DNA of 64,000 nucleotides from Phycisphaerales bacterium UBA5793 (GTDB lineage Bacteria > Planctomycetota > Phycisphaerae > Phycisphaerales > UBA5793), in contig DIDT01000018.1 in the NCBI GenBank assembly GCA_002418285.1, positions 1 to 64,000 on the forward strand. The letters are read 5' to 3'. Positions 44,751-52,817 of the stretch are shown here, one piece after another. A program made the position numbers and the translations under genes. The notes under the pieces were generated by a model. It was not told the DNA's origin. It made no database searches and was given only the letters and a program-made list of their open reading frames with translations. Each line of letters begins with the position of its first letter. The stretch's first letter is position 1.

Positions 44751-47519
44751 TCATGGTTTTTCAGCAAATCCCGCGCGGAAATAATCGTTAATCAATCCGG
44801 CGGTGTATTCTGGACGCCAGTTCGTCTTGGACTGCTTCAAAGCCTCCGTCATGAATGCCTCAAACGTCGCTTCCCGACCAAGCATCGCATGGTACGTACC
44901 GAGTGTGCGATCAGGGTCAACGAACTCGCCGTTCCACACTTGGGCTTCCGCTTCTCCCGTGTCGATCACCCATTGGCCCAGGGAGCGATACATGGCACCG
45001 ATTCGAAACCATGCGCTAGGCGTGGCTCCGGACGCATACCAGTTGTTGGAAAATGCAAATCGGTTGAGATCAAACGTCGTTGGCGAGTACCAGACTGCCT
45101 GTCGCGGATGTCGAGAATTGTCAAATACGTTTGAGTTGACGATCACGTCTTCATAGTCGTTGGCATTGATGGATTCGACTCGAAAGTCGACGCCGTTCCA
45201 ATTGTACGTAATATTCGAAGCGATCGTTGCTTGAATCTCGGGCGCGCCATTATTCTTGTGCTTTTCAAGGTATATGGCGGCAAGATCACCGGCGCCAATC
45301 TTATTGGCAATAATATTATGTTCTACCATAGCTCGTCCGCCAGTGTTGTACCATGCGTCGCCAATCACTATGCCCCATCCGCGCAATAGATCTGGAGTAA
45401 TATCGGTGCCCTCAATAATGACATTGTCTCGAACGGTTGACGGTGCCGCGCGGGCAAATATGCCGATCGGATTGCGAACGACTAGATTGTCCTCGATAAC
45501 TGCATCTCCGTTGCAGGATATGCCGTTTGAGGAGGCTTCGCAAATAATATTGCCGCGTATGGTAACATTATCGAGTTCGTTTTCTAGGTAGATGTTATGA
45601 TTGAATATGCTGGCATCGTCCCGGTTTCCGCGATACCCATTTCGGTAAAAAATATTGTCTTCAATGAGCAATCCGTCAATCTTGTTGATGAAGGCGCCCT
45701 GCGAATGGGCGCCCCATCCTGAATAAAAGTTGTTGCATATCACATTGCGGCGAATCTTTACATTTGTCTTCGCCGCATAGCTAATATTTAGGCCGTTGGT
45801 GAAATTTGTGATCTTGCAATCTTCAATCAGATAGTTTGAGCCTTCGGTGAGCAGGCGAATGCCATCATACGGGGTTCCTTCATCAAGTCCGCGCAATTCG
45901 AGGCCCACGATGGCGATATTTGACTTGGGTGCTCCGATGGCTAGCGATGGCCCGTTAGGCACGATGAACACTGGCCTTGGTCCATCGCCATATCCTGACA
46001 GCAGATGAGGTTCATTATCACGGAGGCTGAAGTCACTCCAGGAGGGCCAATCGCCGTACCAAGTATCGCCACGCTTGAACAGAACCCAGTCGGGTTCGCC
46101 ATTGCGTGCGATCTGCTTTGCCATCTCCAGAGTTGCGTACGGGTGAATGGTGCCTGTCGGACGGAACGGATTGTCGCCGATTTCGGGGTCAGCTGGGGAG
46201 TAGTACTGCCCAGTTGCGTCATCTCCCGTCGAGGAGCTGACGTAGATGATGCGTGAATCAAAGCTCGGCATGAAATCGGTCCAGCCCTCATCCTGAGAGC
46301 CCTCTCCGACAAATGGGTCAGTCTTAGTGTTGGTGCCTCCACCTGAGCCACCTCCCGAGCCACCGGAGTTCCCGTTGCCGTCCTGTCCGTGCCCGGAGCC
46401 ACCACTACCGCCGCCACCGCCGCCCGAGCCACCGCCACCGCCACCGCCGCCAAGGACGAAGCCGCCGTCGCCTCCGCCTCCACCGCCGCTGCTGCCCGAG
46501 CGCGAGCGGCCGATGGGGGTGTTGTTGCCGGTGTGGAACTTGTACAGCAGGTTGTCAGTGTTGCGGGTGCCTGTGGAGTGCCCATCGGTGTCGGAAGCGA
46601 GCAGTGCGAGGTCTTCTTCGCTGCCGTCCGACCAGGAATCTGCATCAGAGGGCCCGTCAAACGGATCGTCGTCTGCCGCTGCCTCATCGTCAACCACGAT
46701 CACGCCAAATTCGCTTTCGCCTTCCGCCGGTACATCGCCCGACTCGGCTGCCGCCTGCTGCTGCTCCGCGTCCATCGACCCGAGGGGCTGACTGGCGAGG
46801 GCATCGGAATTCAGTGCAATGCGCCACGAGCCGTTTGCGCGGTAGACCACGGGCCGACCATCGCGCAGGGCCAGCGCGTTGGGCAGGCCGTCACGTAGCG
46901 CAATCCGCTCAGTCACCGTGCCGCCTGAGAGGACGATGCTCTTGGCGGCGACGAATGCATCGACGCGCTCGATCACGCCCTGGTAGTTCTTGTTGGCGAC
47001 GTTCGGGTCGATGCCGCGACGAGTCTCGAGCGGGAGGCCGAGCACGCTGATCGCGACATCTGGTGCGGTCGTCCGGACGGCATCGAGAAATGCCTCGAGA
47101 TACTGCCCGAGTGTCTGCTCATAGGTTGTGGAGACCCGATCGGCCTCTTGCGCCCCGCCAGCGGTCAGAACTTGCTTGTAGCGAGCATCGCTGAGAGCCA
47201 GCGCGGCCCCGGTCAGCCGAATCGTGATGAGTCGGCTCGGCTCCTTTGCGGTGGTATCGCCGATCCGCTTGATCGCGTCGTCACCAGCCGCCACGAGCGG
47301 CTCAGCCTTGCGGGCCAGGACATCCTCTTCGCGGATGTTCAAGTCGATGATCGCCGGCTCCTTGGCGGAGCGAAGCCTAAGGTCGGCGCCAACGGGCGGG
47401 GTAGCCGAGAATGTGGGGGCGATGAGCAGCAGGAGGGTCAGAGCCATCAGGCCACCTGCGGCGTACATGCGGCGGTTGACGGTATTGGCAAGTGTCTGCA
47501 TTGCGGTTTTGCGAATCAT
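44751..47519 (-). CDS. Exported protein with Gly-rich linker and right-handed beta-helix
   Basis: A 922-residue protein. The start at 47519 has GAGGAG ten bases upstream and gives an N-terminal helix (MYAAGGLMALTLLLLIAPTF). Order: unassigned extracytoplasmic region (about 45-330, acidic at its end), a Gly/Ser linker of about 60 residues (337-397), then a Trp-rich start (IIYVSSSTGDDATGQYYSP, PDWVLFKRGDTWYGDWPSWS) and a right-handed beta-helix (about 500-760) with repeated turns such as YLIEDCKITNFTNG, IRRNVICNNFYSG, IEDNIFYRNGYRG and IRGNIICEASSNG. The fold is shared with polysaccharide lyases, epimerases and tail-spikes, so it may modify, cleave or bind the polymer. The beta-helix part is clearly more AT-rich than the first half. 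Confidence 0.82.
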   Translation of the reverse strand: MIRKTAMQTLANTVNRRMYAAGGLMALTLLLLIAPTFSATPPVGADLRLRSAKEPAIIDLNIREEDVLARKAEPLVAAGDDAIKRIGDTTAKEPSRLITIRLTGAALALSDARYKQVLTAGGAQEADRVSTTYEQTLGQYLEAFLDAVRTTAPDVAISVLGLPLETRRGIDPNVANKNYQGVIERVDAFVAAKSIVLSGGTVTERIALRDGLPNALALRDGRPVVYRANGSWRIALNSDALASQPLGSMDAEQQQAAAESGDVPAEGESEFGVIVVDDEAAADDDPFDGPSDADSWSDGSEEDLALLASDTDGHSTGTRNTDNLLYKFHTGNNTPIGRSRSGSSGGGGGGDGGFVLGGGGGGGGSGGGGGGSGGSGHGQDGNGNSGGSGGGSGGGTNTKTDPFVGEGSQDEGWTDFMPSFDSRIIYVSSSTGDDATGQYYSPADPEIGDNPFRPTGTIHPYATLEMAKQIARNGEPDWVLFKRGDTWYGDWPSWSDFSLRDNEPHLLSGYGDGPRPVFIVPNGPSLAIGAPKSNIAIVGLELRGLDEGTPYDGIRLLTEGSNYLIEDCKITNFTNGLNISYAAKTNVKIRRNVICNNFYSGWGAHSQGAFINKIDGLLIEDNIFYRNGYRGNRDDASIFNHNIYLENELDNVTIRGNIICEASSNGISCNGDAVIEDNLVVRNPIGIFARAAPSTVRDNVIIEGTDITPDLLRGWGIVIGDAWYNTGGRAMVEHNIIANKIGAGDLAAIYLEKHKNNGAPEIQATIASNITYNWNGVDFRVESINANDYEDVIVNSNVFDNSRHPRQAVWYSPTTFDLNRFAFSNNWYASGATPSAWFRIGAMYRSLGQWVIDTGEAEAQVWNGEFVDPDRTLGTYHAMLGREATFEAFMTEALKQSKTNWRPEYTAGLINDYFRAGFAEKP

Positions 47520-48084
47520 GCGACCCCACTCCTCGATAATGTGCGCGGACCTGCCGAGTCTCGGCAATGTCGTGCCTTGAGGAGTGTCTGATTGAGAGGT
47601 GCCCATATCAAACGAGATGCCCAACTTGCCCGGTCTTCCCGATTCGTGACGGCTGCACAGTTGTGCGGGCTTCGCCAATCGGTACGACCCGAGCAGACTT
47701 ACATCCGAGAAGCCGGCTGAGGCGTGGGTCGGCCGAGGTCCGAGTTGAGGCCTGCAAGGGGCCTTCGGCAATCCGACATTTGTAGGTAGCCCGTCCGGTA
47801 ACCCCTTGGCCGTTTCCTTACAAGGACAGGCTTGGATGCCACCGTGGCAGCGGGGGGTTCGAATCGGCAAAGTCTCATAAAACAGACGCTATGGTTGCCT
47901 GAGGCAGGAATGCGGCTCGGTCCGCGCGGGCTTCGCCCACGTCGCGCGCAACTTTTGTCGCGAGCGTGCTGGCCCGTTTTGGTCCATCTGGCTTGTCGTT
48001 CATCCCGATCGAGACATGGATCGGTTGATTTCCAGGCCTGCAGGCGGTCTTTTCGGCGTTTTGCCGCCCGGTCCTCGGCTTCAC
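47520..48084 (-). other. Long untranslated interval between antiterminator and first structural gene
   Basis: About 565 bases with no supported gene, transcribed as part of the operon if the promoter at 48791 is used. It holds several short hairpins: TGCCG/CGGCA (about 47551-47566), TGCCA/TGGCA (about 47837-47850), TGCC/GGCA (about 47897-47907), and GGCGG/CCGCC (about 48046-48071) just after the antiterminator stop. It is a natural place for an antiterminator recognition element, but I cannot identify a known one. The frame open to 47870 is not protein-like. Confidence 0.4.
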
Positions 48085-48654
48085 TCAGTCAATCGGCGCA
48101 AGAATCGATGCGTCGATCTCCATGCAGGTGGCCCGGCCGAGCGCTTCGATCACGAGGATCAGTCGATCGGCCGAGCAACGTTCGTCAATCAGTCCCTCCA
48201 CCCCCCGAAACGGTCCCTGTGTGACGCGCACGCGCCGGCCGACGCGGAGGAATGGATAGGGATCAAGTTGAGCCTCACCTTCGAGGGCGAGGCGGATCTG
48301 TTCAAGCTCGTGGTCAAGTCGGCCCTGATCGGTGACGCGGATGATCTGGGCGATCCGGCCGGACTCCATCGCAAAGTACGCTGCTTCGAGCGGCCCCCAG
48401 AGGAAAACGTATCCTGGGAACAGCGGTGCCTGCACGATTCGCTTCCGGTGGCCATAGATCCGCGTGTGGTGCACGATCGGAAGGAACACCCGGTATCCGG
48501 CACTCTGGAGGGTCCGGTCAATGGCCTTTTCCTGGCGGCTGAGGGTGCGGAGCACGTGCCAACTTTCCGTCGCAGCGGTGTCGAGAACCATGCCGCGGGA
48601 GCCGTATCTAGCGGCCTGATCGGCCTGATCCGCTACATCGCCGGTCTGTTTCAT
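48085..48654 (-). CDS. NusG/RfaH-like transcription antiterminator
   Basis: A 189-residue specialised NusG paralogue. NGN domain: ESWHVLRTLSRQEKAIDRTL, AGYRVFLPIVHHTRIYGHRK and QAPLFPGYVFLWGPLEAAYF. C-terminal KOW domain: LRVGRRVRVTQGPFRGVEGL. Such proteins (RfaH, UpxY, LoaP) load on RNA polymerase and let it read through long polysaccharide operons. It is the first gene of the minus-strand locus, as expected. The start ATG at 48654 is uncertain; GTG at 48675 has AGGAG ten bases upstream, and ATG at 48594 would still keep the NGN domain. The longer frame to 49005 would cross the likely promoter. Confidence 0.9.
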   Translation of the reverse strand: MKQTGDVADQADQAARYGSRGMVLDTAATESWHVLRTLSRQEKAIDRTLQSAGYRVFLPIVHHTRIYGHRKRIVQAPLFPGYVFLWGPLEAAYFAMESGRIAQIIRVTDQGRLDHELEQIRLALEGEAQLDPYPFLRVGRRVRVTQGPFRGVEGLIDERCSADRLILVIEALGRATCMEIDASILAPID

Positions 48655-48790
48655 GTTCGTACCGATGGCCACCTGGTTTACGCTCCTGCCGCCTTTGCAC
48701 GGTTTCTCGCGGCGCCCAGAATGGGCCGAATGGAGATTCCCGTTGCCTTTCGCGGAACTCCTCTGCCGCCTAACCACCAGAACAGACGGT

Positions 48791-48819
48791 ACTTTATCTG
48801 ATAATCTCGTGTTACGCAA
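48791..48819 (-). promoter_or_regulatory. Likely promoter of the polysaccharide operon
   Basis: Minus strand: TTGCGT (48814-48819), 17-base spacer, TAAAGT (48791-48796). It lies about 135 bases before the antiterminator start. Best sigma70-like pair in the intergenic region; pattern only. Confidence 0.4.
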
Positions 48820-48904
48820 GGCCCACTTGCCTGCATGAGCCAAATCGGAAGCAGTTTCTTGCACGGTTGTCAGCGGAATTACGCATCCTGATAGCGTCGC
48901 GCGG

Positions 48905-49132
48905 TCACTGTCGCTCATCTTCGCGGCTGTCTTCTTTTTTGAGTGCAAGCACTTCGGTAGGGAGTTTATCGACAAGTTCCATGAGCCAGGGCACCTCTGC
49001 ATCACAAATAGCCGGCAGAAATATGCTCGTTCCTTCAGGGACCACCCGATGTCTCAAACGGCGATCCGTCACCGAGAAGAGCGCAGTTGGGACGGACACT
49101 CCGCATCCCCGCCCCATAACGGCTTTGATCAT
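48905..49132 (-). CDS. Small hypothetical protein
   Basis: A 75-residue frame beginning at an ATG at 49132: MIKAVMGRGCGVSVPTALFS, VTDRRLRHRVVPEGTSIFLP, then AEVPWLMELVDKLPTEVLAL and an acidic tail. The sequence looks protein-like and does not overlap another gene, unlike the longer frame to 49600, which is antisense to rmlA. There is no clear Shine-Dalgarno. The putative rmlA -35 hexamer overlaps its start codon. It would be the first gene before the antiterminator if real. No family recognised. Confidence 0.3.
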   Translation of the reverse strand: MIKAVMGRGCGVSVPTALFSVTDRRLRHRVVPEGTSIFLPAICDAEVPWLMELVDKLPTEVLALKKEDSREDERQ

Positions 49133-49153
49133 CCATGGCGCGTGCTCTAAGAT
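49125..49153 (+). promoter_or_regulatory. Likely rmlA promoter
   Basis: TTGATC (49125-49130), 17-base spacer, TAAGAT (49148-49153). The rmlA ATG follows nine bases after the -10, so the transcript would be leaderless or nearly so, consistent with no Shine-Dalgarno. Confidence 0.5.
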
Positions 49154-49162
49154 CGCAACCTC

Positions 49163-49957
49163 ATGAAAGGCGTTATTCTTGCCGGCGGATTCGGCACGCG
49201 ACTGCTGCCGATGACTCGCGTCACCAACAAGCACCTTCTGCCTGTCTACGACCGGCCGATGGTCTATTTCCCTATTGAGATGCTCGCGACCGCGGGGGTG
49301 TCCGAAGTGCTCGTCGTCACCGGCGGCAACGCGGCAGGCGACTTTGTGGAACTGCTCGGCAACGGGGAAGAGTTCGGCCTCAAGAAACTCTCCTACGCCT
49401 TCCAGAAGGGGGCTGGCGGCATCGCCGAGGCTCTTGGACTGGCTCAGGACTTTGCCGATGATCAGCCGATCGCTGTGATCCTCGGCGACAATATTTTTCA
49501 AAATGACATCGCCGAAATGGCCGCGGCGTATCGAGCCCAGCTCGAAGCGAACAATGGCCGCGGTGCTCGCATTGCCCTCAAGGAAGTCAAGGATCCACAA
49601 CGCTTCGGCGTTCCACGCTTTGAGAGTGGTTCATCCGGTGGGCGCATCGTCGAGATCATCGAGAAGCCCAAGGATCCCCCGAGCAACTACGCCGTGGTGG
49701 GTCTCTACATGTACGACGCATCCGTGTTTGACATCATCGCGGGCCTGACGCCGTCGGCTCGCAACGAACTCGAGATTACCGACGTCAACAACGCTTACCT
49801 CAAGCGCGGCGAACTGCAATACTCCACGCTCGAGGGCTGGTGGTCTGACGCCGGCACCATCGAGAGCCTGCACCATGCCTCCAAACTGGTTGCGACGCTC
49901 GGCGCCAACGGCAAGGGACCGGCGGCCAAGTCCGGCCACCCGGGGACCGATGATTGA
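49163..49957 (+). CDS. rmlA: Glucose-1-phosphate thymidylyltransferase
   Basis: A 264-residue enzyme converting glucose-1-phosphate and dTTP to dTDP-glucose, first step of dTDP-rhamnose and related sugars. N-terminal signature MKGVILAGGFGTRLLPMTR, then TNKHLLPVYDRPMVYFPIEM, VVTGGNAAGDFVELLGNGEE, FQKGAGGIAEALGLAQDFA, AVILGDNIFQND, ALKEVKDPQRFGVPRFE, EIIEKPKDPPSNYAVVGLYM and LEITDVNNAYLKRGELQYS. It is somewhat shorter than the roughly 290-residue Gram-negative RmlA, as in the short archaeal/Gram-positive class. It is followed three bases later by rmlB. rmlC and rmlD are not in the window, so the final sugar is uncertain. Confidence 0.95.
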   Translation: MKGVILAGGFGTRLLPMTRVTNKHLLPVYDRPMVYFPIEMLATAGVSEVLVVTGGNAAGDFVELLGNGEEFGLKKLSYAFQKGAGGIAEALGLAQDFADDQPIAVILGDNIFQNDIAEMAAAYRAQLEANNGRGARIALKEVKDPQRFGVPRFESGSSGGRIVEIIEKPKDPPSNYAVVGLYMYDASVFDIIAGLTPSARNELEITDVNNAYLKRGELQYSTLEGWWSDAGTIESLHHASKLVATLGANGKGPAAKSGHPGTDD

Positions 49958-49960
49958 TTC

Positions 49961-51004
49961 ATGCACGAGCGACCATTTGAGCCAAAGCGGATCCTGATCA
50001 CTGGCGGCGCCGGCTTTATCGGCTCGGCCCTCGTCCGCAACGTGCTCGAGCAATTGCCCGGTGCCAGCATCGTCAATCTCGATTGCCTGACCTATGCGGC
50101 GAGTCTCTCCGGGCTGGAGGAGTTGCTTGAGCACCCACGTCATCACTTCGTGCGAGGCGACATCACCGATCGCGAGACTGTCCGCCGCGCGATGGATGGC
50201 TGCGACGCCGTTATCAACGTGGCTGCCGAGTCACATGTTGATCGATCGATCGCCGACTCGAGCCCGTTCATCAGGACGAATGTCGTCGGCACGCAGATCC
50301 TACTCGACACGGCTCGGGAGCTGAAGGTCGCGCGCTACCTCCAGGTCAGCACCGACGAGGTGTACGGCTCGCTCTCGCTCGATCCCAACGAACCGGCATT
50401 CAAGGAGACGACGCCGCTCAATCCGAGTTCGCCGTATGCCGCGAGCAAGGCCGCCGCGGATCTGCTCGTGCTCGCATACTGCCACACGATTGGCTTTCCC
50501 GGGATGATCACGCGATGCTCGAACAACTTCGGGCCGCGTCAGTTTCCCGAAAAGGTCATCCCGCTCTTCACCATCAACCTGATGCGTGGGAAGCGCGTTC
50601 CACTTTATGGCGACGGGCTCAACGTGCGTGACTGGATTCACGTTGATGACCACTGCGCTGCAATCATCGCGGCGCTGCAGCGCGGCCAGGCCGGGCAGGT
50701 CTACAACGTCGGCGCCAGCAACGAGCATCCCAATGTCGAACTGACACATATGCTGCTCAAGCTGACTGGTCGCGACGCGTCCTACATTGAACACGTCACG
50801 GACCGCCTCGGCCATGATCGCCGCTACGCGATCGACTCGACTTGGACGCGTCAGGCTCTGGGCTGGCAGGCAAGCAAGTCGCAATGGCCGGCCGCGCTGG
50901 AGGCGACGGTGCAGTGGTATCGCGACAGCCAGCCGTGGTGGGAGAGCATCCTCTCCGGTCAATACCGCGACGAGAACGAGCGGCTTGCCGGGTTAGCGCG
51001 ATAA
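49961..51004 (+). CDS. rmlB: dTDP-glucose 4,6-dehydratase
   Basis: A 347-residue short-chain dehydrogenase/reductase converting dTDP-glucose to dTDP-4-keto-6-deoxyglucose. NAD motif ILITGGAGFIGSALVRNVLE. INVAAESHVDRSI and YLQVSTDEVYGSL give the Ser/Thr-Asp-Glu catalytic residues typical of RmlB; SPYAASKAAADLL supplies the YxxxK. MITRCSNNFGPRQFPEKVIP and GLNVRDWIHVDDHCAAIIAA are family hallmarks. It starts three bases after the rmlA stop and is co-transcribed. Three decayed copies of its 3' end lie downstream at 52414, 52697 and 54311. Confidence 0.95.
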   Translation: MHERPFEPKRILITGGAGFIGSALVRNVLEQLPGASIVNLDCLTYAASLSGLEELLEHPRHHFVRGDITDRETVRRAMDGCDAVINVAAESHVDRSIADSSPFIRTNVVGTQILLDTARELKVARYLQVSTDEVYGSLSLDPNEPAFKETTPLNPSSPYAASKAAADLLVLAYCHTIGFPGMITRCSNNFGPRQFPEKVIPLFTINLMRGKRVPLYGDGLNVRDWIHVDDHCAAIIAALQRGQAGQVYNVGASNEHPNVELTHMLLKLTGRDASYIEHVTDRLGHDRRYAIDSTWTRQALGWQASKSQWPAALEATVQWYRDSQPWWESILSGQYRDENERLAGLAR

Positions 51005-51449
51005 TCCGAGATTGCAGCGCTTCCAGGACTCGGCCAATCCACAAGAGGCGGCAATGTCGCGCGCTGAGACAGCAGGAGATGGATGTCTAGTTGTCCCTCC
51101 CATTCAAAACGACGAGTGAATTGCATGGTGCAATCATCCAATCGCGGCGCGACAGTGCCAATCGATGCTGCTTCCGGTGCCTCGAGTTGGCCGAACACCC
51201 GCGAAGGGTGATTTCGAATACGAGTGATCTTGAGTTCGCCTGCGGATGGATTCGGGTGACCGCGAATACCACCGGTGGGAATCGGCATCCCGTCGGGGGC
51301 AGACCGGCCAGATAGCCAGCGGTCGGCGTGCCGGATGATCCCCGGAGAGTCCTCCGGATCTGCCGAGCCAAGCCGCTCGCTGCCTCCGTGCGATTCGAGC
51401 GCGTCATCCTGCCGATACATGTGAGAGCCACTTTACGCGTGAGATCGCC
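51005..51449. other. Intergenic region without a supported gene
   Basis: About 445 bases after rmlB. A minus-strand frame runs through but starts inside rmlB and is not convincing. No terminator is visible. Confidence 0.4.
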
Positions 51450-52409
51450 ATGCGGCCTGCACTGCTTCGACGTCTTGCGTTTCACACTTTCAGCGCATTG
51501 AGCGCGGCGGCGGTGGTCTTGCCGCTGACGCTCGTTGAGCGTCCGGCGATGGTCAATCCCGTACTGTGCTCATCATACTCAGTCATCACTTCACAACTGG
51601 TCACCATTGACAGCTTGATCCAGTTGCACAAGGTGAAGTATGGCGTCGTGCCGGACTTTTCCAAGGGGTGGGGCGACATTGTTCGACCCGGCTGGATCCA
51701 GCAGGAGCCCATCTGCTACCTCGGCTCGCCCTCGCGGCGAACCAGCATCGCACTCAGTCGCGATGAAGTTCGAACCGCCGCCGATGCCGGCTGGATCTAT
51801 GACGTCCAGAGCGAACGCATGCTCGCCGTGTGTTCTGCTGACCGTGCTCGGTTCCTGCCCATCCCGGCGCAGTTCACAAATATCGTCGTCGTGCCGAACG
51901 CGCCCATCCGTACTCCGGCGGACCTCTTCCGACCGATGAGTCGTTCGCGGCCTATCGCGATTCTCGTTCTGGTGGGGATCCTTGTTGCGGTCGTGACGTA
52001 TCCGGTAGAGCGGCTTGCGCGAGTCGTTCGGCACTTCACGCTGCACCGTCAGCGTTATCCGGTTGCAGTCTTTTCCTTGGTCATCGGGATGGGACTGGCA
52101 ACCGTGTGGCAGAATACCTGGCCGGTCGACCTGTACGGGAATCCGCAGATTGTGCGAAAGTACTATCACCACATGCTGGCGCAGCCGACGGTTCTCCTGG
52201 CTCCGCTCCTGACCTGTGCGGCACTCTGCGCGCTGGCGCCATTGGCACCGCTTTCATTCGCCGACCGTCGCTGGCTCGCCAATTTGCATGCAACGAAGCA
52301 ACGTTGTCCCCGCTGCAAATACGACACGCGAGGTAACGCAACGCGCTGCTCCGAGTGCGGCAAGGTGCTCCCGGCCCATCTTCACCGTGCCCGGCTCTCA
52401 ACCAGCTAG
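51450..52409 (+). CDS. Membrane protein with pseudopilin-like segment and zinc ribbon
   Basis: A 319-residue protein. N-terminal helix (FHTFSALSAAAVVLPLTLVE), then an extracytoplasmic segment resembling type II secretion pseudopilins (IDSLIQLHKVKYGVVPDFSK, GWGDIVRPGWIQQEPICYLG), a helix pair (IAILVLVGILVAVVTYPVER and YPVAVFSLVIGMGLATVWQN), further helices and a C-terminal zinc ribbon (CPRCKYDTRGNATRCSECGK). The ribbon is of a type common in planctomycete proteins. Function unknown. The gene at 63281 is a clear paralogue (VPNAPIR, ADLFRP, WQNTWPV/WQTTWPI). The start has only a weak GAG upstream. Confidence 0.75.
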   Translation: MRPALLRRLAFHTFSALSAAAVVLPLTLVERPAMVNPVLCSSYSVITSQLVTIDSLIQLHKVKYGVVPDFSKGWGDIVRPGWIQQEPICYLGSPSRRTSIALSRDEVRTAADAGWIYDVQSERMLAVCSADRARFLPIPAQFTNIVVVPNAPIRTPADLFRPMSRSRPIAILVLVGILVAVVTYPVERLARVVRHFTLHRQRYPVAVFSLVIGMGLATVWQNTWPVDLYGNPQIVRKYYHHMLAQPTVLLAPLLTCAALCALAPLAPLSFADRRWLANLHATKQRCPRCKYDTRGNATRCSECGKVLPAHLHRARLSTS

Positions 52410-52413
52410 CGGC

Positions 52414-52464
52414 ACCGCGACCCCCGCCGTGGTGGGAAAGCGTCCTTTCCGACGCGCATAACGA
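52414..52464 (+). pseudogene. Relic of the rmlB 3' end (1)
   Basis: ACCGCGAC, CCGTGGTGGGAAAGCGTCCT and TTCCGACGCGCATAAC align with the rmlB end (TATCGCGACAGCC, CCGTGGTGGGAGAGCATCCT, CTCCGGT). Encoded remnant WWESVLSDA versus WWESILSGQ. Confidence 0.6.
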
Positions 52465-52696
52465 TCGGAGTAGGCCTCTGGCTGCGCGTCTCGCAATACG
52501 CTCGAGATCTGGGAGGGTGCCTTGGCAGAACGGTACGAACCAAACGGATGCTCAAGCTCAATACGTACTCCATCCTCGGCACGGATGATCTCGTCAGCGC
52601 GCTGGATGCCGTGTCCGGCGGCCGCTTATTTCAGATGCATGCCTTCGCTCCAAGTGCACGGCGAGATCTCTAGCGGTCGAAGGTAGATACCGCCAG

Positions 52697-52766
52697 GGTG
52701 GGAGAGCATCCTCCCAGGGCAGTACCGTGAGGAGAATACGCGCTTGGCCGAACTGGTAGCAATCTG
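52697..52766 (+). pseudogene. Relic of the rmlB 3' end (2)
   Basis: Encodes WESILPGQYREENTRLAELV then AI and a stop, against WESILSGQYRDENERLAGLA and R in rmlB, including the stop position. Nothing of rmlB upstream of WWES is recognisable. Confidence 0.75.
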
Positions 52767-52817
52767 ATCGAGTGCCGGACAATCCAAGGGTTGTTGCGTG
52801 GACCCGGCCGCCAGGGT

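Larger units (their letters stand above)
52410..52817. other. Decayed DNA with rmlB relics
   Basis: No intact gene. Two fragments related to the rmlB 3' end lie here (separate entries). Between them only short frames occur. Confidence 0.5.

Noticed and set aside
46327..46791. Proline-rich plus-strand frame
   Set aside because: It is the reverse complement of the Gly-rich linker of the beta-helix protein.
47855..47880. GGTTCGAATC resembling a tRNA T-arm
   Set aside because: The flanking bases do not form a T-stem and no acceptor, D or anticodon arm is found around it.
47760..47880. Possible c-di-GMP-type riboswitch fragment (GGGGTTACCGG on the minus strand)
   Set aside because: Only one short block resembles the class; the other conserved parts are absent.
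49133..49600. Minus-strand frame antisense to rmlA
   Set aside because: Fully overlaps the clear rmlA gene; only the non-overlapping 75-codon end was kept, at low confidence.
52507..52552. Possible fourth rmlB relic (TGGGAGGGTGCC ... GGTACGAACC)
   Set aside because: Only the first few bases and a loose WExxL..(R)Y pattern agree; too weak to separate from chance.
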